NCBI GenBank assembly: GCA_964391885.1
Contig: CAYMNU010000033.1
Span: forward strand, 1-5,292
Length of the DNA stretch: 5,292 nucleotides
DNA from: CAYMNU01 sp964391885
Lineage (GTDB): Archaea; Altiarchaeota; Altiarchaeia; JAFGQM01
Direction of reading: 5' to 3'
Under the pieces are notes generated by a model. It saw nothing but the letters and a program-made list of their open reading frames with translations. It was not told the origin of the DNA and ran no database searches. The translations under genes were made by a program, and so were the position numbers. Positions 1 to 4,336 of the stretch are shown here, piece by piece. Every line of letters begins with the position of its first letter. Position 1 is the stretch's first letter.

Positions 1-59
1 CTTGTGCCGCACCAGGCCAGTACACCATGACTGATTTCATGGCTTGAGCCTGCCTGCGG

Positions 60-94
60 GAGATACCCCGGACTTCAGTCCGGGGAGTACGTCA
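60..94 (+). mobile_element. Putative right end of an IS200/IS605 (TnpB-type) element, hairpin at 66-85
   Basis: Arms CCCCGGACT (66-74) and AGTCCGGGG (77-85) are perfectly complementary, giving a 9-bp stem with a 2-nt loop, or 8 bp with a TTCA loop. The stem is followed by AGTACGTCA. From family knowledge, archaeal IS200/IS605/IS1341 elements end in a GC-rich hairpin with a TTCA-like loop, followed closely by a short tail ending in TCA; in TnpB systems the same segment is the 3' part of the guide-RNA scaffold. If so, the element body and any tnpB gene lie to the left, outside the window, with the boundary near 94. A short plus-strand reading frame (3-47, ending TGA) could be the tail of such a gene but is too short to identify. 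Alternatives are a host intergenic repeat or a transcription terminator. The hairpin is certain; the IS assignment is inference from pattern. Confidence 0.45.
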
Positions 95-114
95 TTTTAC
101 ACTAATGTAATGAC
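91..114. repeat. AT-rich inverted repeat downstream of mptA
   Basis: GTCATTTTACA (91-101) can pair with TGTAATGAC (106-114) if two T residues bulge out, leaving a CTAA loop. It begins inside the putative element tail and ends 14 bases past the mptA stop codon in the transcribed direction. It could be a structure at the 3' end of the mptA transcript or target-site structure at the element boundary. There is no clear poly-T run after it on the minus strand, so a terminator call is weak. Confidence 0.3.
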
Positions 115-128
115 TAATCAAATATAAA

Positions 129-917
129 TCACAAGCTTCCTTCAGCCACAACATCGTGCCTGTGGATGCTCTCCTGCGAAACCGTCTTCGTGCGTATCCT
201 GCAGTCTACAAACTTCTTTTTCGCGCCCTCCAGGATTCCACGAGTCACATCCTCGACAAATTTCGGATTGTCGTGTATGCGCCTCACAATATCATTCTCA
301 TCTTCTGTCTTCACTAGCGTGTAGACTGGGCAGGAAAAAGAAGCCTCGACAACATCTATCAAATCGTTCAAACCCACTTTCTTATCAAAATCACAGCAAA
401 GCTCAAGTTCAGCGACTGCGCGCTGAATATGCGGGTAACCGGTGTTTTCCTTAGAGTGCGGGCAGGCAGTGTTCCCAATAACAGAAACCTTCAGGATTTT
501 TTTGTATTTACCACCTTCATAAATTGTTTTTACTGCAACATCATGGGTCTCCATAGTGTCTTTTTTGGAAACTGGTGTTTTCTTCTCTACAACGAGTGCA
601 GTTTCCAGACCGACTTCTGCTCTCTCAAAAGGATGCCTTGAGGCCAATTCTTCGATAATATCCCTCTCCAGATTCTCAAAAGTCTCGTGCTGGTAGGCGG
701 CCTTGGAAGTGACAATTTCACTTATGGATTCCACCAGCCGCGACATGTGAATGCCTTTCTTATCATGTCGCAAGTCTATAAAAACATCAAAGCTGGGGAC
801 GAACTTATACATATGCCCACCAAAGCCGGTTTTTACAAGCACCCTTAGGTTTGCGATGCCTACGCGCTCAAGCTTCTTCAGGATTTCCGGTGCGCATTCC
901 TGGGTTTCTTTATTCAT
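129..917 (-). CDS. mptA: GTP cyclohydrolase, MptA/FolE2 type
   Basis: This encodes a 262-aa cytosolic metal-dependent GTP cyclohydrolase of the FolE2/MptA (tunnelling-fold) family. Archaeal MptA opens GTP to 7,8-dihydroneopterin 2',3'-cyclic phosphate, the first step to tetrahydromethanopterin; bacterial FolE2 makes dihydroneopterin triphosphate, and either route can also feed deazapurine tRNA bases such as archaeosine. Visible signatures are KGIHMSR (54-60), TACPHSKE (150-157) with Cys152, PHIQRA (162-167) with His163, a KTEDE segment with Glu205, and SIHRHD near the C-terminus (His252/His254). Cys, His, Glu and His at these places match the family's metal ligands. The start was chosen at ATG 915-917 because it leaves a normal-length N-terminus and an 11-nt gap after argC. 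An in-frame ATG at 948-950 would add 11 residues, overlap argC by 22 bp and has GAGGGG 8 nt upstream, so it remains possible. It is the last gene of the pyrE-argC-mptA unit. Confidence 0.87.
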   Translation of the reverse strand: MNKETQECAPEILKKLERVGIANLRVLVKTGFGGHMYKFVPSFDVFIDLRHDKKGIHMSRLVESISEIVTSKAAYQHETFENLERDIIEELASRHPFERAEVGLETALVVEKKTPVSKKDTMETHDVAVKTIYEGGKYKKILKVSVIGNTACPHSKENTGYPHIQRAVAELELCCDFDKKVGLNDLIDVVEASFSCPVYTLVKTEDENDIVRRIHDNPKFVEDVTRGILEGAKKKFVDCRIRTKTVSQESIHRHDVVAEGSL

Positions 918-928
918 AGAAATAAGTC

Positions 929-1921
929 TTAATATGCACTGTTCTGGCATTTGCCAAGCCCCTCAAAACCGTCTGTCTCTTTGAACCCTGCCATGATGTT
1001 CATATTCTGCACTGCAGCCCCGCTCGCGCCTTTAACCAAGTTGTCGATGGCGGAGACCACTATAAGCCTATCACTATCTTTTGTGAAAGCGCCCACATGG
1101 CAGTCATTGTTGCCATTGACATCCTGCAGGCTCGGCACTCCGTCAATCACTTTGGTGAACGGCTCGCCTTTGTAAGCCTCGTTATAGGCCTTTTCTATCC
1201 TTTCCAGATCCCAGTCCCCGAATGCGTGTACGGTTGTTATTATCCCGCGGAAAACATTAAACACATGCGGCGTGAAATGTACCCTGATGCCCAGCTCTTG
1301 CTCCATCTCCGGCACGTGTCGATGAAAGCCTATCTTATACGGAATTAGGTTATCGACTACACGCTCAATCAAATCGCCCTTCGGCTCCCTCCCCGCGCCG
1401 CTGTATCCTGTCTTGGAATCTATAACCACATTATCAACCTTGAAGTTCTTGACAAGTGGCCACAAGGCGAGTATCGCTCCCGTAGCCAGGCAGCCCGGAT
1501 TTGCTATGACCCTGGCTCTCTTAATACCACCGCGGTGAAGTTCAGGAAGGCCGTAGACTGCTTCGGCAATCAGTTCTTTCGCCGTATGCTTGACTTGGTA
1601 AGTATCTTCATAGACTTTGTAATTTTTCAGGCGGAAGTCCGCAGAGAGGTCGACTATCTTCGTCTCCAGCTCTTTTGCGTACTCCATCGCCTTTGTATGG
1701 GGCGTGCAGGTGAAGACGAAATCAGAGTCGTTTGCCTTGGACCTGTCATATTCTTCAAATATAATATTGTTAGTGAGGTAGGGGTGCAGCTCCTTAACGC
1801 TTTTGCCTGCATACCTCGTCGAGCTTACCGAGACCTCATCCACCTTCGGATGATTTTCAAGTATCCTTAGAAGCTCACCCCCGGTGTAACCTGAGCCTCC
1901 AAGTATATACACACTTGTCAT
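929..1921 (-). CDS. argC: N-acetyl-gamma-glutamyl-phosphate reductase (ArgC; LysY-type carrier substrate possible)
   Basis: This encodes a 330-aa cytosolic NADPH-dependent reductase that turns an acyl phosphate into N-blocked glutamate semialdehyde in arginine/ornithine synthesis. The N-terminal Rossmann domain starts with GGSGYTGGEL (8-17). The catalytic cysteine is Cys144 in ANPGCLATG. DSKTGYSGAGREP (168-180), HRHVPEMEQEL (200-210) with the catalytic-site histidines, FTPHVFNVFRGIITT (216-230) and AIDNLVKGASGAAVQNMN (291-308) are standard ArgC blocks. Length is typical. The residue after the catalytic Cys is Leu-Ala-Thr rather than the common Tyr-Pro-Thr, and SSTRYAGKSV near 33-42 recalls LysY relatives, which act on substrates bound to the LysW carrier. 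The SGAGR and HRHxPE blocks favour classical ArgC, but archaeal members may serve arginine, lysine or both. The ATG overlaps the pyrE stop as ATGA, indicating translational coupling. The last ~15 residues are an unremarkable C-terminal extension. Confidence 0.9.
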   Translation of the reverse strand: MTSVYILGGSGYTGGELLRILENHPKVDEVSVSSTRYAGKSVKELHPYLTNNIIFEEYDRSKANDSDFVFTCTPHTKAMEYAKELETKIVDLSADFRLKNYKVYEDTYQVKHTAKELIAEAVYGLPELHRGGIKRARVIANPGCLATGAILALWPLVKNFKVDNVVIDSKTGYSGAGREPKGDLIERVVDNLIPYKIGFHRHVPEMEQELGIRVHFTPHVFNVFRGIITTVHAFGDWDLERIEKAYNEAYKGEPFTKVIDGVPSLQDVNGNNDCHVGAFTKDSDRLIVVSAIDNLVKGASGAAVQNMNIMAGFKETDGFEGLGKCQNSAY

Positions 1922-2508
1922 TTTCCTAGGTATACCAGGGTTTTCGCGTACTGCTCCTGGCTTATGAATTCCTTATCAAGCATGTATGACATGAGCTGCT
2001 TCAGGGTCACGAGTTTATGCAGGTTAATACCTTCTTTTACCATGGCCTCTTCGCCGCCTTGTTCCCTGTCCAGGACTATTCCAAGGTCTTCTACTTTCGC
2101 CCCCATAGCGCGCACAGGCTCAAGAAAGTCCAGCTTGCTTGTACCTCGTGTCATCAGGTCATCTATTAGCAAAACCTTGTCGTTCTCGCTTATTATGCCT
2201 TCGACCCTAGACTTAGTTCCATAGTCCTTGGGTTTTTTCCTGATGTAGGCCATAGGCAGACCCGTCTTTATCGCGACTGCGGCGGCAAGCGGTATTCCAG
2301 CAGTCTCCATGCCTGCTAAAACAGTTGCATCCGACTTTTTAGCAATCTCGGCCAGCCCATCTGTGACTATATCAAAAGCTTCAGGATGCGATGGCAGTGC
2401 CCGCAGGTCTACATAAATAGGGCTGGTCTCACCGCTGACGAGGGTGAACTCGCCGAAGCGGAGAACATTTGCTTTCGTAAGCGCCTCAAGAATCTTGTTT
2501 TTGTCCAT
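1918..2508 (-). CDS. pyrE: Orotate phosphoribosyltransferase
   Basis: This encodes a 196-aa cytosolic type I phosphoribosyltransferase joining orotate to PRPP to give orotidine 5'-phosphate, the penultimate step to UMP. The N-terminal hood contains FTLVSGETSPIYVDLR (21-36), the usual orotate-side block. AGMETAGIPLAAAVA (65-79) follows. YIRKKPKDYGTKSRVEG (88-104) is the flexible catalytic loop with the conserved Arg-Lys-Lys-x-Lys-Asp pattern. VLLIDDLMTRGTS (112-124) is the PRPP-binding motif with two adjacent aspartates. The length is normal and the frame is intact, with no sign of a fused OMP decarboxylase. It is the first gene of a minus-strand operon, its stop overlapping the argC start by 4 bp. 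It is divergent from hisF across 107 bp; both products use PRPP or a PRPP-derived intermediate, so joint control is plausible but not shown. No Shine-Dalgarno sequence precedes the ATG. Confidence 0.96.
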   Translation of the reverse strand: MDKNKILEALTKANVLRFGEFTLVSGETSPIYVDLRALPSHPEAFDIVTDGLAEIAKKSDATVLAGMETAGIPLAAAVAIKTGLPMAYIRKKPKDYGTKSRVEGIISENDKVLLIDDLMTRGTSKLDFLEPVRAMGAKVEDLGIVLDREQGGEEAMVKEGINLHKLVTLKQLMSYMLDKEFISQEQYAKTLVYLGK

Positions 2509-2540
2509 TTTATTGTGAGTCTTTGTCTTGACAACCGAAC

Positions 2541-2548
2541 AATAAAAG
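2541..2548 (-). promoter_or_regulatory. Candidate archaeal TATA box for the pyrE operon
   Basis: Read on the minus strand this is CTTTTATT, centred about 36 bases upstream of the pyrE ATG. A start site about 25 bases downstream would leave a leader of roughly 10 nt, fitting a nearly leaderless transcript. The A/T-rich match is short and I see no convincing BRE, so this rests mainly on position. Confidence 0.4.
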
Positions 2549-2551
2549 TCG

Positions 2552-2568
2552 CTTCATCAAAGATGAAG
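2552..2568. promoter_or_regulatory. Palindrome in the pyrE-hisF divergent promoter, possible operator
   Basis: CTTCATC (2552-2558), a 3-base AAA spacer and GATGAAG (2562-2568) form a perfect 7-bp inverted repeat. It lies between the two candidate TATA boxes, only 3 bases upstream of the pyrE one and 12 bases upstream of the hisF one. A dyad in that position could bind a dimeric regulator acting on both genes. It matches the palindrome before the acetyltransferase gene (3430-3446) at 14 of 17 positions. The regulator is unknown and function is inferred. Confidence 0.45.
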
Positions 2569-2580
2569 TCTATTTCCCCC

Positions 2581-2589
2581 TTATTTTTG
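2581..2589 (+). promoter_or_regulatory. Candidate archaeal TATA box for hisF
   Basis: TTATTTTTG is centred about 31 bases upstream of the hisF ATG, placing transcription start within a few bases of the start codon. This agrees with the absence of a Shine-Dalgarno sequence in the AT-rich stretch just before the ATG. The upstream CCCCC run is not a typical BRE, so confidence is modest. Confidence 0.4.
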
Positions 2590-2615
2590 ACCATTGTCCT
2601 ATTAAATTACAGAAA

Positions 2616-3410
2616 ATGCTCACAAAACGTATAATCCCCTGCCTGGACTGCGACTTGTCAGTGCCGCAGGGCAGGGTTGTGAAGGGAATCAAGTTCAAGC
2701 AGATACGCTACGCTGGCGACCCGGTGGAGCGCGCAGAGTTTTATTACACTGAGGGCGCCGATGAGATTGTATTCCTTGACATAACTGCATCTTCAGACCG
2801 CCGCGGCACTATGTGGGACGTCCTCCAGAGGACAACAGAGCGTGTCTTCATTCCTGTGACCTTGGGTGGGGGTATCCGCAAGGTGGACGATATAGTCCAG
2901 GCTCTCAAGTCCGGTGCAGACAAAGTCTCGATGAACACCGCAGCCTTGGAAAACCCCAAACTAATAAGCGAGGGCTCGAAGCGATGTGGAGACCAATGCA
3001 TCGTTGTTGCAATCGATGCGAAGAGAACCCAAGACCGAAAACCCAAGACTGGCGACGACGCCTCTTGGAATGTCTGGACCTACGGCGGGCGGAAAGACAC
3101 AGGCATGGACGCGGTGGAATGGGCTCAAAAAGCTCAGGATTTGGGTGCGGGGGAAATACTACTGACCTCAATGGATTCAGACGGTGTTAAGACGGGCTAC
3201 GATCTTGAACTCACCCGCACAATCTCCGAGGCGGTTTCCATACCTGTCATAGCATCAGGCGGGGCCGGGAAGCCGGAGCACCTTCTCGCAGCGTTCAAGG
3301 AAGGCAAGGCTGATGCCGCTCTCGCTGCATCAATCTTCCACTTCGGGGAGTACTCGATTAGAAGCGTGAAGGAATATTTGCGGGGTAACGGAGTCCCGAT
3401 GCGGCTTTAG
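2616..3410 (+). CDS. hisF: Imidazole glycerol phosphate synthase, cyclase subunit HisF
   Basis: This encodes a 264-aa (beta/alpha)8-barrel cyclase. With ammonia delivered by the HisH glutaminase it converts PRFAR to imidazole glycerol phosphate and AICAR, linking histidine to purine synthesis in the cytosol. The catalytic aspartates are Asp11 in IIPCLD and Asp134 in VVAIDAKR. VFLDITAS (52-59), LGGGIRKVDD (83-92), the LLTSMDSDG block (182-190), ASGGAGKPEH (213-222) and the C-terminal LAASIFHFGEYS are family blocks and include the two phosphate-binding sites. It is slightly longer than most bacterial HisF proteins because of a longer loop after CLD and an insert after AIDAKR; as I recall them, methanogen HisF proteins share this layout. 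HisH is not in the window. It is the first plus-strand gene, followed after 73 bases by an acetyltransferase and then hisI, so the his genes are only loosely clustered. Confidence 0.97.
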   Translation: MLTKRIIPCLDCDLSVPQGRVVKGIKFKQIRYAGDPVERAEFYYTEGADEIVFLDITASSDRRGTMWDVLQRTTERVFIPVTLGGGIRKVDDIVQALKSGADKVSMNTAALENPKLISEGSKRCGDQCIVVAIDAKRTQDRKPKTGDDASWNVWTYGGRKDTGMDAVEWAQKAQDLGAGEILLTSMDSDGVKTGYDLELTRTISEAVSIPVIASGGAGKPEHLLAAFKEGKADAALAASIFHFGEYSIRSVKEYLRGNGVPMRL

Positions 3411-3415
3411 GAAAA

Positions 3416-3487
3416 ATGAAGATGCGCAACTTCAACGAAGTTGAAGTATATTTTCATTCCAATACACCCAAACTTATAGCGAAATGA
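3416..3487 (+). CDS. Possible 23-codon leader ORF before the acetyltransferase gene
   Basis: An ATG 5 bases after the hisF stop opens a 23-residue frame beginning MKMRNFNEVEVYF and ending at TGA 3485-3487, which overlaps the acetyltransferase ATG as ATGA. Its first six residues nearly repeat that protein's MKIRNF start, but the rest is unrelated and in another frame. If hisF transcription reads through, the overlap could couple translation of this ORF to the downstream gene. It could equally be a dead duplicate with no expression. If transcription starts at the TATA-like box at 3447, this ORF is not in the message. No Shine-Dalgarno sequence is visible. Confidence 0.25.
   Translation: MKMRNFNEVEVYFHSNTPKLIAK
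3429..3447. promoter_or_regulatory. Palindrome upstream of the acetyltransferase gene, possible operator
   Basis: ACTTCAAC (3429-3436), spacer GAA and GTTGAAGT (3440-3447) make a perfect 8-bp inverted repeat. Its core, CTTCAACGAAGTTGAAG, matches the pyrE-hisF palindrome at 14 of 17 positions with the same arm and spacer lengths. Outside it, AATGAA (3415-3420) can also pair with TTCATT (3453-3458). The dyad abuts a TATA-like box, as the first one does for pyrE. It could be an operator, or an RNA hairpin after hisF. Confidence 0.45.
3447..3454 (+). promoter_or_regulatory. Candidate archaeal TATA box for the acetyltransferase gene
   Basis: TATATTTT is centred about 33 bases upstream of the ATG at 3484 and would give a leader of about 7-10 nt. 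It directly follows the palindrome at 3429-3447. It is the best TATA-like match of the three proposed here. Confidence 0.45.
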
Positions 3488-3924
3488 AAATACGTAACTT
3501 CAAGCCCACAGACGCCGAGAAGGTCGCAAAGCTCAGCAACGATAATTCAGATGTCTTTCAATACTCGGACGTCAGCGAGGCCTTCCTCAGGAAAATGTCG
3601 GAAGACCCGAGCTACCATATGTTCGTCCTTTCCGACGGCAATGCGATTATCGGCTTCTGCGGCGTGAACTACTTGCAGCTTCCCCTAGCAGAGCTTGGGC
3701 CTATATGCGTTGTCGCAGGGAGGCGCGGAGAGGGCCTGGGCCGTCTCCTGGTTGACTCGATATTGGAGTTCCTTGAGCCTCTCAATGCAAAAAAGCTGTT
3801 CATAAAGGTAAAAGTCTCAAACACCGAAGCCCTTGATTTCTTCGAGAAGCTGGATTTCATCCGCGAAGGCGATGTTTCAGTAGGTGGAACTCCTGCCATT
3901 TTCATGAGCCTGGACCTCGGTTAA
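3484..3924 (+). CDS. GNAT family N-acetyltransferase, substrate unknown
   Basis: This encodes a 146-aa single-domain GNAT protein expected to move an acetyl group from acetyl-CoA to an amine; the acceptor cannot be read from sequence. The N-terminal MKIRNFKPTDAEKVAKL (1-17) is the usual first strand and helix. IIGFCGVNYLQLPLAELGPICVV (55-77) supplies the central strands. RRGEGLGRLLVDSILEF (80-96) is motif A, with the R-x-x-G-x-G pyrophosphate-binding pattern at Arg81, Gly84 and Gly86. KVSNTEALDFFEKLDFIREG (110-129) is motif B and the final strands. No signal peptide or membrane segment is present. It lies between hisF and hisI, 73 and 40 bases away, so it may be co-transcribed, but no known histidine step needs an acetyltransferase. 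It could act on a ribosomal protein, a metabolite or an antibiotic-like compound. The start is supported by the correct N-terminus for the fold. Confidence 0.85.
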   Translation: MKIRNFKPTDAEKVAKLSNDNSDVFQYSDVSEAFLRKMSEDPSYHMFVLSDGNAIIGFCGVNYLQLPLAELGPICVVAGRRGEGLGRLLVDSILEFLEPLNAKKLFIKVKVSNTEALDFFEKLDFIREGDVSVGGTPAIFMSLDLG

Positions 3925-3934
3925 TTGCTCCTTG

Positions 3935-3954
3935 CTTTTTGTTTAGCTATTTTC
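3935..3954 (+). other. T-rich gap between the acetyltransferase gene and hisI
   Basis: The 40-base gap (3925-3964) contains CTTTTTGTTTAG and then TATTTTCTAATATT. The T5 run at 3936-3940 could be an archaeal poly-T terminator for the upstream gene, while the AT-rich stretch is at about the right distance to be a weak promoter for hisI. Neither is clear, and read-through into hisI is just as likely. No Shine-Dalgarno sequence precedes hisI. Confidence 0.25.
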
Positions 3955-3964
3955 TAATATTCTG

Positions 3965-4336
3965 ATGGACTGGAAGTGCCTGAAGCCCAGGAAGCTTGAA
4001 GGAAAGGAGCTAGTCATAGCCGTGGTCCAGGACGAGGATAACAAGAAGCTTGCAATGGTAGCTTTCCAGGATGAAGAAGCATTTAACAAGACCCGCGAAA
4101 CCGGGGAGATGTGGTTTTACTCGCTTTCCCGAAAAAGGCTATGGAAGAAAGGCGAGGTCTCAGGCAATGTCATACTTGTGAAGCAGACTCTTATTGACTG
4201 CGACGGCGATGCGCTGCTCTATATATGCGAGTTGACTGGTGCAGCATGCCACGAAGGCTTTGAATCATGCTTCCACAGGACCCTTGACGGTAAAACTGTG
4301 GGCAAAAAACTATTCAACCCCGACGACGTTTATTGA
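3965..4336 (+). CDS. hisI: Phosphoribosyl-AMP cyclohydrolase
   Basis: This encodes a 123-aa zinc- and magnesium-dependent cytosolic hydrolase that opens the adenine ring of PR-AMP to give ProFAR, the third step of histidine synthesis and two steps before HisF. Family blocks are AVVQDEDNKKLAMVAFQDEEA (19-39), TGEMWFYSLSRKRLWKKGEVSGN (46-68), DCDGDALLY (78-86), ACHEGFESCFHR (94-105). Cys79, Cys95 and Cys102 are at the spacings (16 and 7) of the conserved zinc-binding cysteines, and the aspartates of DCDGD are the expected magnesium ligands. It is a stand-alone HisI: there is no C-terminal HisE pyrophosphohydrolase domain, as in many archaea. The protein ends with a short KKLFNPDDVY tail that lies over the 3' end of the convergent protease gene. 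It may share a transcript with hisF. Confidence 0.96.
   Translation: MDWKCLKPRKLEGKELVIAVVQDEDNKKLAMVAFQDEEAFNKTRETGEMWFYSLSRKRLWKKGEVSGNVILVKQTLIDCDGDALLYICELTGAACHEGFESCFHRTLDGKTVGKKLFNPDDVY
4304..4309 (-). terminator. T6 run after the protease gene, possible poly-T terminator
   Basis: On the minus strand GTTTTTTG occurs 4 bases past the protease stop codon, inside the hisI coding sequence. Archaeal transcription often ends at poly-T runs without a hairpin, so this could terminate the protease message. A single T6 run encoded by hisI lysine codons may be incidental. Confidence 0.3.

Larger units (their letters stand above)
3414..3503 (+). repeat. Imperfect 22-bp direct repeat spanning the acetyltransferase start
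   Basis: Bases 3414-3435 and 3482-3503 agree at 19 of 22 positions, with an offset of 68 bp. Both copies hold an ATG followed by codons for Met-Lys-(Met or Ile)-Arg-Asn-Phe. The three mismatches are all transitions at third codon positions. Similarity ends after AACTTCAA. This suggests a small duplication of the gene start, or a copied leader, rather than chance. Confidence 0.55.

Noticed and set aside
3..47. Short plus-strand open frame ending in TGA as the C-terminus of TnpB
   Set aside because: Only 15 codons are visible and none forms a recognisable TnpB motif, so it is mentioned only as a possibility with the putative element end.
948..950. Upstream ATG as the mptA start, adding MPEQCILRLIS
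   Set aside because: It overlaps argC by 22 bp and adds residues before the normal N-terminus. A GAGGGG 8 nt upstream keeps it possible, but that sequence also encodes argC residues, so the start at 917 is preferred.
2409..2594. A 61-codon minus-strand frame beginning in the pyrE-hisF gap and running into pyrE
   Set aside because: It overlaps the pyrE N-terminus in another frame, shows no conserved blocks, and pyrE is clearly the real gene.
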